Origin: Bacteroidota bacterium | GTDB taxonomy: Bacteria; Bacteroidota; Bacteroidia; Chitinophagales; BACL12 | NCBI GenBank assembly: GCA_016706865.1 | Contig: JADJIS010000003.1 | Location: 1,860,001 to 1,924,000 of the forward strand | Direction of reading: 5' to 3' | DNA length: 64,000 nucleotides | In this document: piece by piece, positions 51,638 to 60,284 of the stretch | How the letters are laid out: every line of letters begins with the position of its first letter | How positions within the stretch are numbered: the first letter of the stretch is position 1 | Position numbers and translations under genes: made by a program | Notes under the pieces: model-generated | Seen by the model: only the letters and a program-made list of their open reading frames with translations | Told to the model about the DNA's origin: nothing | Databases searched by the model: none

Positions 51638-52123
51638 ATGAAATCCTTAGTAGACAAAAAATATCTTCTGGAACGTTTCCAGGGAAAGGGAGGATGGACC
51701 TATGCACGTATAGACGAGATACCACAAGATAAAAGAGCACATTTTGGCTGGGTAAAAGTAAGGGGAACCATTGATGGATTCGAGATCAGAAAATACCATC
51801 TAATGCCCATGGGTGATGGAAGATTATTTTTACCGGTTAGAGCAGAGATCCGCAAAAAGATCGGTAAAAAAGAAGGCGACTGGGTGCATGTAATTTTATT
51901 TCCCGATAACGAACCCCTCGAAATTCCGGAGGAGATGTTGTTATGTTTGGAAGATGAACCCAAAGCACTTAAATTCTTTAACCGGCTTTCTGATAGCGAA
52001 CAAAAATTCTATATTCAGTGGGTATATTCCGCGAAAAAGGAAGAAACTAAAATCGACCGACTGGCGAAAACTATTAATAGGTTGACGAAAGGGTTAAAAA
52101 TGTATGATAAGGAGGATTTATAA
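51638..52123 (+). CDS. YdeI/OmdA-like protein with DUF1905
   Basis: 161 residues. The N-terminal ~95 residues are a DUF1905 barrel (GGWTYARIDEIPQDKRAHFGWVKVRGTIDGFEIRKYHLMPMGDGRLFLPVRAEIRKKIGKKEGDWVHVIL). The C-terminal helical part is of the YdeI/OmpD-associated kind: LCLEDEPKALKFFNRLSDSEQKFYIQWVYSAKKEETKIDRLAKTINRLTKGLKM. Cytosolic, function not established despite the historic name. Confidence 0.85.
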   Translation: MKSLVDKKYLLERFQGKGGWTYARIDEIPQDKRAHFGWVKVRGTIDGFEIRKYHLMPMGDGRLFLPVRAEIRKKIGKKEGDWVHVILFPDNEPLEIPEEMLLCLEDEPKALKFFNRLSDSEQKFYIQWVYSAKKEETKIDRLAKTINRLTKGLKMYDKEDL

Positions 52124-52412
52124 TCTGACTATTGACTCATTACAATTTAATACTTCTTTCTTTTACTTTTATAAGCTTCACTATTTTCAAAAGGGGTAAT
52201 ATCATCTTCCAAATATAACTTCTTCGTGCAACTTTGTGTCCTTTGTGCCTTTGTGGCCTCGCCATCCGAAATACGGCACGAAAGGCAAAGGACACGGTAC
52301 TTATCAGTCTATAATATCCTCCATAAATAATTCGTTAGGTAAAAACTCAATTTTTATTATATATTTACTTTCATTTTATCGCTATACCATACTATGTTTA
52401 AATGAAATAGTT
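52124..52412. repeat. Intergenic hairpin of the cctttgtg family
   Basis: A hairpin at 52236-52295 has arms gtgtcctttgtgcctttgtg and cacgaaaggcaaaggacac (one indel) with a 21-nt loop containing gcctcgccatccg. The loop phrase occurs in complement near 16940. The remainder (52296-52412) shows no gene. An in-frame extension of the next gene into this block is repeat-derived. Confidence 0.6.
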
Positions 52413-52892
52413 ATGAAACAATTCAAACCACTCCAGATATTAACCCTATCCATTTTTATTTTATTGCTAAGCGGATTTGTTGCTTACAAAAGTGGCGTCT
52501 TCGACAGATCTGCAAATTCACAAGTAGAAATCAAAAATGTTGTTCAAACGAATATAACACAAACTATACCTGTAAATATCGACACTCCAACTAAATTAAT
52601 TGATACGCCAAAAATTAATCCCAGGTTATTATCTTCTTCCAAATCGATGATCATTGTTGATAAAAGTCTAATCAAATACTCCTTATTAGAGCAGATTAAA
52701 ATAGAAGACTCTATATCAAAAGCTTTATATAGTAACAAAATAGATACAGCAGAGATTAAAAAATCTTTAAGATTTAATTATATGGGAACTTCAAAATCGG
52801 GAATTATTTTTACACCTGAACCTGATGTTCGCATACAATATAATCCAAAATCAGATCCTTTTAATTTAAGACCGGACACTCTTGAACAATAA
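52413..52892 (+). CDS. Hypothetical membrane-anchored protein
   Basis: 159 residues. One N-terminal helix (QILTLSIFILLLSGFVAYKSG, residues 7-27) is a signal anchor or uncleaved signal. The rest is a polar, low-complexity region rich in Ile, Lys, Asp and Pro (NIDTPTKLIDTPKINPRLLSSSK), ending with IQYNPKSDPFNLRPDTLEQ. Not recognised. The frame extends 59 codons upstream through repeats, so ATG 52413 is chosen. Confidence 0.6.
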   Translation: MKQFKPLQILTLSIFILLLSGFVAYKSGVFDRSANSQVEIKNVVQTNITQTIPVNIDTPTKLIDTPKINPRLLSSSKSMIIVDKSLIKYSLLEQIKIEDSISKALYSNKIDTAEIKKSLRFNYMGTSKSGIIFTPEPDVRIQYNPKSDPFNLRPDTLEQ

Positions 52893-52916
52893 ATGTATGG
52901 TTCATAAATAATTTCT

Positions 52917-53789
52917 ATGCAAATAATTGACCTTCTAGAAGCAAGTGGATTAAGTTTATTATTTCTGATCCTGGTTTTTGCACCTATGGAAAAAGTATTT
53001 CCCGCAAAACTGAAACAGAAATTTTTCAGAAAAGAATGGACCATGGATCTGTTTTTCTTTTTAGGGCAATATGTGTTGTGGGGAGGTTTGGTTATTTGGG
53101 TTTTGAGTTATTTCAGTTTTTGGTTAAATGGTATTGTTCCCACCAATTTCAGAAATGCGGTATCTGCCCAACCTTGGTGGCTTCAATTAATAGAAGTTAT
53201 TGTATTAAGTGATTTTATTATTTATTGGGGACATAGATTACAACATAAAGTAAATTTTTTATGGCGATTTCATAAAGTGCATCATAGTTCCGTTCACCTC
53301 GATTGGTTAGCTGCACATCGCGAACATCCGCTCGATTCCATTTATACAGTTGGATTAATCAATCTCCCTGCATTTCTTTTGGGATTTCCTTTAGAAACAA
53401 TTGCAGGATTAATTGCCTTCCGCGGAATCTGGGCAATATATATTCACTCTAATGTGCGATTACCCATTGGCAAACTGCGTATACTTATCGGAGCACCCGA
53501 ACTGCACCACTGGCACCACGATCTCGATCGCAAAGCGGGAAACTATGCAAATATTTCTCCCTTAATGGATGTCATTTTCGGAACTTATTTTTGTCCCGAT
53601 CATGAACCCGAAGCATTCGGAATTAAAGAAGAATTTCCGAAAAATTATGTCGGCCAAATTGTTTATCCCTTGCTTCCGGAAACGATCACGAATAAAATAA
53701 ATAGTTATTCAAAATCAGATCAAAATAACTTGCAAGATGAAAAAAATACATCCACTGAAAATAATTTGATACCAGAACAACAAGCTTGA
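52917..53789 (+). CDS. Sterol desaturase/fatty acid hydroxylase family membrane protein
   Basis: 290 residues. Four or five membrane helices and the di-iron histidine clusters of the FA_hydroxylase superfamily: YWGHRLQHKVNFLWRFHKVHHSS (HxxxH and HxxHH), AAHREHPLD, and APELHHWHHDLDRK near residue 200. Reaction unknown: relatives hydroxylate or desaturate sterols, carotenoids or fatty acids. It follows the preceding gene by 24 bp. The polar tail DQNNLQDEKNTSTENNLIPEQQA is extra to the family. Confidence 0.9.
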   Translation: MQIIDLLEASGLSLLFLILVFAPMEKVFPAKLKQKFFRKEWTMDLFFFLGQYVLWGGLVIWVLSYFSFWLNGIVPTNFRNAVSAQPWWLQLIEVIVLSDFIIYWGHRLQHKVNFLWRFHKVHHSSVHLDWLAAHREHPLDSIYTVGLINLPAFLLGFPLETIAGLIAFRGIWAIYIHSNVRLPIGKLRILIGAPELHHWHHDLDRKAGNYANISPLMDVIFGTYFCPDHEPEAFGIKEEFPKNYVGQIVYPLLPETITNKINSYSKSDQNNLQDEKNTSTENNLIPEQQA

Positions 53790-54348
53790 AAATGCATGTA
53801 TATTCAATTTCAACGAAGTTTTAAAGTTGCTATGAAAAAATAGCTTAGTGTATTTTTTACACTAAGATTGAAATTCCTACTCAAATGAATATTGAGTTAG
53901 GTTAAAAAAAACCTGGTAGGTCGAAGGCGTATTTGTCAATTGTCAATTGTCAATTATCAATTATTTCCGGCTGCTCCCGTCAGAAAAAGGACGGGCAGGC
54001 ATCGGTACATCGGTACATCGGTAAATTTTTTCTCCCTTCCTTCAGAGCTCACAGGTTAAAAAAAACCTGGTAGGTCGAAGGCTTAATGACTGTTTATTGG
54101 TACATTTTTTCTCCCTTCCTTCAGACCTACCAGGTTAAAAAAAACCTTGTAGGTCGAAGGCGTGATGGCTGTTCCCGCCAGAAAAAGGACGGGCAGGCAT
54201 TGGTACATTTTTTTTGGCTGTTCATCGGTACATTGGTACATTTTCCCCCTTCCTTCAGACCTCACAGGTTAAAAAAAACCTGGTATGTCGAAGGCGTAAT
54301 TGTCAATTATCAATTGTCAATTATCAATTATACCCCTACCTTTACCCA
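53790..54348. repeat. Intergenic palindrome cluster and microsatellites
   Basis: 559 bp without a gene. It contains four copies of a palindrome centred on aaaaaaaa (cctaccaggtt...aacctggtaggt, each followed by cgaaggc) at 53897-53928, 54041-54082, 54120-54162 and 54255-54297. Two GC hairpins (ctcccgtc...gacgggcaggcat) lie at 53974-54002 and 54172-54200, tcggtaca microsatellites near 54003 and 54227, and caattgtcaattatcaat runs at 53937-53963 and 54300-54330. A separate hairpin cttagtgta...tacactaag lies at 53844-53866. Short open frames here are shadows of these repeats. Confidence 0.75.
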
Positions 54349-55008
54349 ATGCAATTCTGGCCATCCGTACTCACCCTCTTCAAAAAAGACCTGCTTTTTG
54401 AAATGCGGCAGCGGTATGCCATCAGTGGAATTTTATTGTATATGTTTTGCATAGTTTTTATCATTTTCATGACCTTTAACGAAGTGCGGGGACCAGTTTG
54501 GGTGGTGCTTTTCTGGATAGTGATCCTTTTTACCGCCGTAAATGCTGTTGCCAAAAGTTTTTTACAGGAAAGTCAGGGGCGGCAACTTTATTATTATACT
54601 CTTGCGAGTCCACAGGCCATCATCCTTGCCAAAATTTTTTACAATATCTGTATCATGCTGTTTTTGTCGGCAATTGCGCTGGTTTTTTACAGTATAACTT
54701 CCGGATATCCCATCGTAGATAACAGTTCATTTTTATTGGCACTAGGTTTAGGTGCAATTGCACTCGCTACCACCTTTTCCATGATATCCGCCATTGCCTC
54801 CAAAGCCTCTAACAGTGGCACTTTGATGGCAATATTGTCATTTCCAATGCTCATCCCTATTCTGCTCATGCTTATTAGAATCTCCTTGAATGCATTGCAA
54901 CAAAACGATCTTATGGTAAATGCCCAGGATCTTTTGTATCTATTGGGATTAAATGTGCTGATAATTGCTATGGCTCTTATTTTATTTCCTTACCTTTGGC
55001 GCGATTAA
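54349..55008 (+). CDS. ccmB: Heme exporter/cytochrome c maturation protein CcmB
   Basis: 219 residues, six membrane helices, the standard CcmB length. Membrane half of the CcmAB complex, which releases heme-charged CcmE for cytochrome c assembly. Typical start FWPSVLTLFKKDLLFEMRQRYAISGILLY, then WVVLFWIVILFTAVNAVAKSF with ESQGRQLYYYTLASPQAIILAKIFYN. A longer frame to 54214 runs into repeats, so ATG 54349 is used. Followed 33 bp later by ccmC. No ccmA is next to it, as is common in Bacteroidota. Confidence 0.93.
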   Translation: MQFWPSVLTLFKKDLLFEMRQRYAISGILLYMFCIVFIIFMTFNEVRGPVWVVLFWIVILFTAVNAVAKSFLQESQGRQLYYYTLASPQAIILAKIFYNICIMLFLSAIALVFYSITSGYPIVDNSSFLLALGLGAIALATTFSMISAIASKASNSGTLMAILSFPMLIPILLMLIRISLNALQQNDLMVNAQDLLYLLGLNVLIIAMALILFPYLWRD

Positions 55009-55041
55009 GGACAGGGTTTTTACCTGTTTTTTTAGGAAAAA

Positions 55042-55746
55042 GTGAATTTTAGAATGCTGAAACAGTTGCATAAAAGGTGGTGGAAGGTGCTTGGTATTAT
55101 TCTGCTGGCTTACACCTTTATCGTAGGATTATTGATCAAAACACCTGATGTTCCGCTGTTACACGAAACTGTCAGAAATCTTTTTTTCCATGTACCCTGT
55201 TGGTTTGCAATGTTATTACTCATGCTGTCCTCGCTGGTTTACAGCATTAAATTTCTCCGGACAGGTAAAAAAATATATGACATTGTTGCCGTAAATCTTA
55301 TCAAATCAGCCATGGTTTTTGGCATTCTCGGTTTTATGACCGGCATGTTGTGGGGGAATTATATTTGGGGAAACCTTATATCATGGATAACAAATGATGT
55401 AAAAACACTTGGAGCTGCAATCGGGTTATTGATATATCTGGCCTATTTTGTCCTTCGGGGATCTATTGAGGACGAAGAAAAGCGAGCTAAAGTTTCTGCC
55501 GTATACAGCATTTTTGCATTTGTATTACTAAATGTTGCTATAAATGTGGTGCCACGTTTAACCGATTCTTTACATCCCGGAAGTGGAGGAAACGCCTCTT
55601 TTACTGTGTATGATCTTGATAGTACCATGCGTGTGGTATTTTACCCTGCTGTTATCGCTTATTTTTTACTAGGCTGCTGGATTTCCTCCTTACTTGTGAG
55701 GATCGGTATTTTACATTACAAAAACAATAATATTTCCATCGAATGA
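55042..55746 (+). CDS. ccmC: Cytochrome c biogenesis protein CcmC
   Basis: 234 residues, six membrane helices. Delivers heme to CcmE. Conserved parts: LLHETVRNLFFHVPCWFAMLLLMLSS (first heme histidine), the tryptophan-rich segment GMLWGNYIWGNLISWITNDVKTLGAAIGLLIYLAYFVLRGS, and PRLTDSLHPGSGGN (third histidine). The start is GTG 55042, preceded by aggaaaaa; ATG 55054 is an alternative that loses four residues. The stop overlaps the start of the small third gene (ATGA). Confidence 0.92.
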   Translation: MNFRMLKQLHKRWWKVLGIILLAYTFIVGLLIKTPDVPLLHETVRNLFFHVPCWFAMLLLMLSSLVYSIKFLRTGKKIYDIVAVNLIKSAMVFGILGFMTGMLWGNYIWGNLISWITNDVKTLGAAIGLLIYLAYFVLRGSIEDEEKRAKVSAVYSIFAFVLLNVAINVVPRLTDSLHPGSGGNASFTVYDLDSTMRVVFYPAVIAYFLLGCWISSLLVRIGILHYKNNNISIE

Positions 55747-55997
55747 AAAAGCTATTTAATTTTCTTCCCTATATTTTATCATTTCTTTTTTTGATTTCAA
55801 AGGTTACCTTTGCGCACGCTCAAAATGAGCCATCACCGGATTCAGGCAATAACATCGACAATGTATTGAGAAGTAACGGGATGATCTATGTAGTAGTGGG
55901 TGTAATTGTGATTATTTTGGGAGGCGTTATTTTATATCTCACTTCCATCGATAAAAAGATTACAAAGTTGGAAAAAGAAATGCACGAAAATAAATAA
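55743..55997 (+). CDS. CcmD-like small membrane protein
   Basis: 84 residues. Signal-like hydrophobic N-terminus (FNFLPYILSFLFLISKVTFAHAQ), then a second helix MIYVVVGVIVIILGGVILYLTSIDKKITKLEKEMHE. The arrangement helix plus a charged KITKLEKE tail is what is annotated CcmD-like in Bacteroidota. It overlaps ccmC by 4 bp, so the three genes form one translational unit. CcmD stabilises the CcmC-CcmE interaction. Confidence 0.75.
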   Translation: MKKLFNFLPYILSFLFLISKVTFAHAQNEPSPDSGNNIDNVLRSNGMIYVVVGVIVIILGGVILYLTSIDKKITKLEKEMHENK

Positions 55998-56080
55998 ACA
56001 ACAATTTGTAAGTTGTAATTCAATTAATAATTATTCATTTTAATAACAAATTCACAAATCAATAAAACCAATATTAATTT

Positions 56081-57490
56081 ATGTCAAATACAAGTTTCTT
56101 TCAGAGTGTTGAAAAGAATTTCGAAAAGGCAGCAAATATTACCGGCCATCCTCGTGGCTTGCTGGACCAGATCAGAGAATGTAACTCTGTGTATCACATG
56201 AAATTTCCTGTAAAGGTAAATGGAGAATTTCAGGTTATTGAAGCCTGGCGCGTGCAACATTCGCAACATCGTACACCAACAAAAGGTGGTATTCGTTACG
56301 ATTCCATGGTTAATGAGGATGAAGTAATGGCACTTGCAAGTTTAATGACTTATAAATGTGCAATTGTGGATGTTCCATTCGGTGGTGCAAAAGGTGGAAT
56401 TAAAATTAATCCAAAAGAATTTTCTCCCGAAGAATTGGAAAGAATAACCAGACGTTATGCTGCAGAATTATGCAAACGTCAGATGTTAGGCCCGGGTCTT
56501 GATGTACCTGCTCCAGATTATGGAACCGGTGAAAAAGAAATGAGTTGGATCATGGATACATATATGGCTTTAAATCCGGGAAGTGTGGATGGATATGGTT
56601 GTGTAACGGGTAAACCGGTATCTCAACACGGTATTAATGGAAGAAGAGAAGCAACAGGTTTAGGAGTTTTTTATGGTGTAAGAGAAGCTTGTAGTTTCGC
56701 AGATGATATGGCAGCAATTGGTTTAAATGCAGGTATTGCAGGAAAAACAGTTGTTATTCAAGGATTGGGAAATGTTGGATATTATTCAGCAAAATTCTTT
56801 CAGGAAGGTGGTGCAATAATTGTTGGTATCGGAGAATATGAAGGTGCAATTTATAATCCCGCTGGATTAGATGTGGATGAAGTATTTAACCATAGAAAAT
56901 CAACAGGATCCATTTTAAATTTTCCTGGTGCAAATAATCTCAATGAAACTACAGAGATCCTTGAACAAGTATGTGATATTTTAATTCCTGCTGCATTGGA
57001 AAACGTTATTCACGAAGGAAATGCATCACGTGTAAGAGCAAAAATAATTGGTGAAGCAGCAAATGGACCTGTAACTGCAGAAGCGGATGAGATCTTAAAT
57101 GCAATGGGAATTATGATAATTCCGGATATGTATTTAAATGCCGGTGGAGTTACCGTTAGTTATTTTGAATGGTTAAAAAATTTATCGCATGTTCGTTTCG
57201 GACGTTTACAAAAACGTTTTGAACAGGGAAGTAATATGCGTATAGTGGATACCATTGAAGAACTTACGGGTAAAAAATTATCCGATATGGAAGTTGACCG
57301 GATCATTAAAGGACCTGATGAAATTGATCTGGTGAGAAGTGGATTGGAAGAAACTATGATCAACTCTTATCATTCTATTCGCGATGAATGGAAAGCAAAT
57401 TCAAAATGTAATAACCTGCGTATGGCAGCATTTGTGGTTGCAATTAATAAAATAGCAGGCGATTATTTAGCCATGGGTATTTTCCCTTGA
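56081..57490 (+). CDS. Glutamate dehydrogenase (Glu/Leu/Phe/Val dehydrogenase family)
   Basis: 469 residues. Oxidative deamination of glutamate to 2-oxoglutarate, or the reverse, with NAD(P). The dimerization domain holds RTPTKGGIRYDSMV, the catalytic-lysine region MTYKCAIVDVPFGGAKGGIKIN (near residue 100) and GPGLDVPAPDYGTGEKEMSW. The nucleotide domain begins KTVVIQGLGNVGYYSAKFF, GxGxxG type. The extension WLKNLSHVRFGRLQKRFEQG and the long C-terminal helix are usual. It lies 83 bp after the ccm genes, a neighbourhood that recurs in Bacteroidota. Ends at a strong terminator. Confidence 0.92.
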   Translation: MSNTSFFQSVEKNFEKAANITGHPRGLLDQIRECNSVYHMKFPVKVNGEFQVIEAWRVQHSQHRTPTKGGIRYDSMVNEDEVMALASLMTYKCAIVDVPFGGAKGGIKINPKEFSPEELERITRRYAAELCKRQMLGPGLDVPAPDYGTGEKEMSWIMDTYMALNPGSVDGYGCVTGKPVSQHGINGRREATGLGVFYGVREACSFADDMAAIGLNAGIAGKTVVIQGLGNVGYYSAKFFQEGGAIIVGIGEYEGAIYNPAGLDVDEVFNHRKSTGSILNFPGANNLNETTEILEQVCDILIPAALENVIHEGNASRVRAKIIGEAANGPVTAEADEILNAMGIMIIPDMYLNAGGVTVSYFEWLKNLSHVRFGRLQKRFEQGSNMRIVDTIEELTGKKLSDMEVDRIIKGPDEIDLVRSGLEETMINSYHSIRDEWKANSKCNNLRMAAFVVAINKIAGDYLAMGIFP

Positions 57491-57510
57491 TAAATGATTC
57501 AATAAATTTT

Positions 57511-57549
57511 AAAAGGATCCTTGCCTATTTCGCTTGGATCCTTTTTTTT
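57511..57549 (+). terminator. Intrinsic terminator after glutamate dehydrogenase
   Basis: Stem aaaaggatcc / ggatcctttt with a 15-nt loop and a T8 tract, 20 bp after the stop codon. Confidence 0.92.
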
Positions 57550-57623
57550 AATAAAAATCAACATGCAATAAATTTGTATTAACTTTATACTGATTAATTT
57601 TTACCTAAATAAAATTTACATAA

Positions 57624-58064
57624 ATGAAGCCTATCCTTATTGTATTTGTATCCATTATTTCCTTGACTGCCTGTAACAAAAAATCATCTGATAAAACTAC
57701 AACAGACGAACAAATTTCAGATACCACCAATATTTCCACCACGCCTGCAGACTCTGCAGATATAAAAATTACTGTGGATGGCGACCCTGTAATTGATCAA
57801 ACCAAAAAGGAAACCCCACCTCCAGCCCCTAAAGTAATAGAAGACGATATGCAAACCGGAGTGATATATAAAAAGGCGGATGCCTATGTTATTCGCGAAA
57901 CATTACCCGGCGGGGCCAATGTTGATTATTATGCAGAAAATCTCGGAGATGAATTCAAGAAAGAAGGTTTGCGTGTTAAATTTAAAGGAACATTATTAGA
58001 AATTCCTTCCAATGTTCGTATGATCGGAAAACCAATAAAATTAACTAAAATAGTGAAAGCGTAA
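57624..58064 (+). CDS. Hypothetical lipoprotein
   Basis: 146 residues. Lipoprotein signal ISLTACNKK with the cysteine at residue 17. A disordered Asp/Thr/Pro-rich linker (residues 20-75) is followed by a small beta domain: DMQTGVIYKKADAYVIRETLPGGANVDYYAENLGDEFKKEGLRVKFKGTLLEIPSNVRMIGKPIKLTKIVKA. That domain resembles the short OB-like or BON-like folds of small Bacteroidota lipoproteins. Function unknown. Confidence 0.72.
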   Translation: MKPILIVFVSIISLTACNKKSSDKTTTDEQISDTTNISTTPADSADIKITVDGDPVIDQTKKETPPPAPKVIEDDMQTGVIYKKADAYVIRETLPGGANVDYYAENLGDEFKKEGLRVKFKGTLLEIPSNVRMIGKPIKLTKIVKA

Positions 58065-58098
58065 TTTCAAAAGTTAATACTATTATTTTTTCCTGCTG

Positions 58099-59154
58099 TT
58101 AAAATGCAAGTTGAAATTGCACTTGTGCCACATCATTTTTCTTTTGGGTAGCACTTTCCTCTCGTACTATATCATACCCTAATTGAACCCTAGCTCTTTC
58201 ACCCCAAAGGTACGACGGACATATTGTAAATAAATAAACAGCATCATCATCTATACCTTCATTAAAATCGAAAAATTCCACTCTGCCGGATAATTGAAAT
58301 TTTGATGGAATAATATCACCAATTAATTGAACATAATATCCGTAACGGTTTATAGTATCATCCTGGCCTTGAAGATACTCGCTCCGCAGCGTTATTTTTT
58401 TATATTTATATTCCAATTCCAAGCCAAATCTGTCTCTATTTTTATCGATAAGAATACTATCACCCCAACGAGAGCTTCCATTATAATAAGAACCACCTAA
58501 CCATAGATCTTTTATTGGAGAAACAATTATTCTTCCGGCAATAGCTTTATCTTTATTATTATCCATTCTGTTTATTCCGGCCCCATTAAATACACCTAAT
58601 GTATAATTCAGAACGGGCCGACTTGCACCCGATTTTAAAATACCGGAAAAGGTAGCTCCTATATCTCTTGCATTTTGATTTCCGATTACATCATTTCCAC
58701 GGGCTCCTAAATATTCACTCAACAAAACCCTGTTCACACTTTCCATTTTTGTTTCGGAGGCAATAATATCATTCCCGAGCGGGACCAATATCTGACCAAC
58801 AGAAAATTTTAGTTTATCATCAAATTTATAACTGAATATTGCTTCCAATAATTGTGGAGGCACTGACCCTGCAAACTCCACGAATAAACGATAGTCGATC
58901 TTTTCATTCATCGCTCCTGTAAGTGCAAGTCGCGCCCTGCGTATATCGAAGGTGCTGTTTTTTAAAGTATCCTGAAAGTATTGAAACCTTGGTTGAGTAT
59001 AACCCGTCAATTTCAATTTTTTAGATGATATGATGTTTTGTTCTTCAGGAACCTTCTTTACAGCTATAGAAGTATCGGTAGTATTTACCGTTTGACTCCA
59101 GGCTTGTACAGAAATTAAAAGTGCGAATGCAATTAGTAAGGTTTGGATTTTCAT
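58099..59154 (-). CDS. Phosphate-selective porin O/P-like outer-membrane protein
   Basis: 351 residues. Signal peptide MKIQTLLIAFALLISVQAWS. The mature part has the OprO/P pattern: LTGYTQPRFQYFQDTLKNSTFDIRRARLALTGAMNEKIDYRLFVEFAG and DKLKFSVGQILVPLGNDIIASETKMESVNRVLL, continuing as alternating strands to the terminal VQFQLAF (aromatic end). An anion-conducting trimeric porin is likely; phosphate specificity is not proven. The frame reaches 59181, but ATG 59154 starts the signal peptide. Confidence 0.87.
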   Translation of the reverse strand: MKIQTLLIAFALLISVQAWSQTVNTTDTSIAVKKVPEEQNIISSKKLKLTGYTQPRFQYFQDTLKNSTFDIRRARLALTGAMNEKIDYRLFVEFAGSVPPQLLEAIFSYKFDDKLKFSVGQILVPLGNDIIASETKMESVNRVLLSEYLGARGNDVIGNQNARDIGATFSGILKSGASRPVLNYTLGVFNGAGINRMDNNKDKAIAGRIIVSPIKDLWLGGSYYNGSSRWGDSILIDKNRDRFGLELEYKYKKITLRSEYLQGQDDTINRYGYYVQLIGDIIPSKFQLSGRVEFFDFNEGIDDDAVYLFTICPSYLWGERARVQLGYDIVREESATQKKNDVAQVQFQLAF

Positions 59155-59386
59155 AATGACGAAGGTATTATTAATTTTCACCCCTGGAAATCCATTTACA
59201 CAAAATTTTAACTATTAAAAAATAATTTAAAGTGCAACTATATGTGGATATTCTGCATATATCCGAGACCAAAGCAGAAATTTTGGACCTTCTTAAAATT
59301 GCTGACCTGTTTTATATTTAAAGCAAATATCTTTACCCTATAATGTAACTTACTTCATATTCATACGTCACAACAAAAAATACTTT

Positions 59387-60217
59387 ATGAAATCAATTTA
59401 TATCCTACTATTTATTTTTTCTATAAATAATACATTTTCACAAATTTATTCGGGTATTATCAAAGATGCTTCCACTGATCAACCTTTGGCTTTTGTAAAT
59501 ATTGGAATTCCAAAAAAGAATATTGGCACAGTTTCACAATTTGATGGCACTTTCCATTTGAATTTTTCAGAGGAAAACATGTCTGATACTTTGAGAATAT
59601 CGATGATAGGGTATAAAACTCAACTCATTCCTGTTAAAAAATTTATTTCTGATTTTATTCAACTAAATAAATCCATAACACTTGAACCAGATATAAAAGA
59701 ACTTTCGGAAGTGATAATAAGACCGCGCAATATGAAGGAAGCAGTGCTCGGCAATGATTTTAATTCCCCAAATGTTTCTGCAGGATTTTTAACTGATGAT
59801 CTTGGTTCAGAACTGGGAACGGTAATGAAATTAAAGGATGGCAAAACCTACTACTTAAAATCATGTGGATTCAATTTTGCGCAGGTAAATTATGACAGCA
59901 TAATTTTCAGAGTAAATATTTATGATCTGGAGGATGGTCTGCCCGGTGAATTGCTAATATCTCTCCCTATATACATTACAATTTATCGCGACCAGAAAAA
60001 TGCAGTTGTTGACCTTTATCCTTACGATATTAAGGTGGATGATGATTTTGTGTTATCACTCGAATGGTTGCAGGATCTTCCCGACAAAACCAAAGGAGTA
60101 ATGTTTTGTGCAGGATTTTTTGGTCACAAGGTTGTTTTTCGCCAAACGAGTCAGGCCGATTGGGCCGGCTTCCCAATAGGAATCGGCATTTGGTGTAAGG
60201 CAGAATTTGAGAAATAA
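59387..60217 (+). CDS. Secreted protein with CarboxypepD_reg-like domain
   Basis: 276 residues. Signal peptide MKSIYILLFIFSINNTFS. Residues 21-105 are a CarboxypepD_reg-like domain (YSGIIKDASTDQPLAFVNIGIPKKNIGTVSQFDGTFHLNFSEENMSDTLRISMIGYKTQLIPV), then a linker SEVIIRPRN. This is the N-terminal layout of TonB-dependent receptors, but here it is followed by a 150-residue beta domain (LKSCGFNFAQVNYDSIIFRVNIYDLEDGLPGELL) and no barrel. Surface or periplasmic, function unknown. Confidence 0.8.
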   Translation: MKSIYILLFIFSINNTFSQIYSGIIKDASTDQPLAFVNIGIPKKNIGTVSQFDGTFHLNFSEENMSDTLRISMIGYKTQLIPVKKFISDFIQLNKSITLEPDIKELSEVIIRPRNMKEAVLGNDFNSPNVSAGFLTDDLGSELGTVMKLKDGKTYYLKSCGFNFAQVNYDSIIFRVNIYDLEDGLPGELLISLPIYITIYRDQKNAVVDLYPYDIKVDDDFVLSLEWLQDLPDKTKGVMFCAGFFGHKVVFRQTSQADWAGFPIGIGIWCKAEFEK

Positions 60218-60272
60218 CTGTATTATCAGATATTTCTTCCATAAAATAATTTATTGTTTTTGAGTTCATACG

Positions 60273-60280
60273 TATCTTTG
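60273..60280 (+). promoter_or_regulatory. Arginase-family gene promoter -7 box TATCTTTG
   Basis: TATCTTTG preceded at 16 bp by TTG (60254-60256) and followed by cggc and ATG 60285. It is the best-formed leaderless promoter in the window. Confidence 0.6.
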
Positions 60281-60284
60281 CGGC

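Noticed and set aside
52236..52412. 59-codon N-terminal extension of the gene starting at 52413
   Set aside because: It translates a dispersed hairpin (52236-52295); the membrane anchor begins at ATG 52413.
53844..53866. Terminator for the sterol-desaturase-family gene
   Set aside because: The stem cttagtgta/tacactaag is perfect, but no T-tract follows on the plus strand; only the minus strand has one, and no minus-strand gene ends there.
54086..54348. Open frames upstream of ccmB, including the N-terminal extension to 54214
   Set aside because: They translate the palindrome cluster (repeated SPFLQT.QVKKNLV), and CcmB homology begins at ATG 54349.
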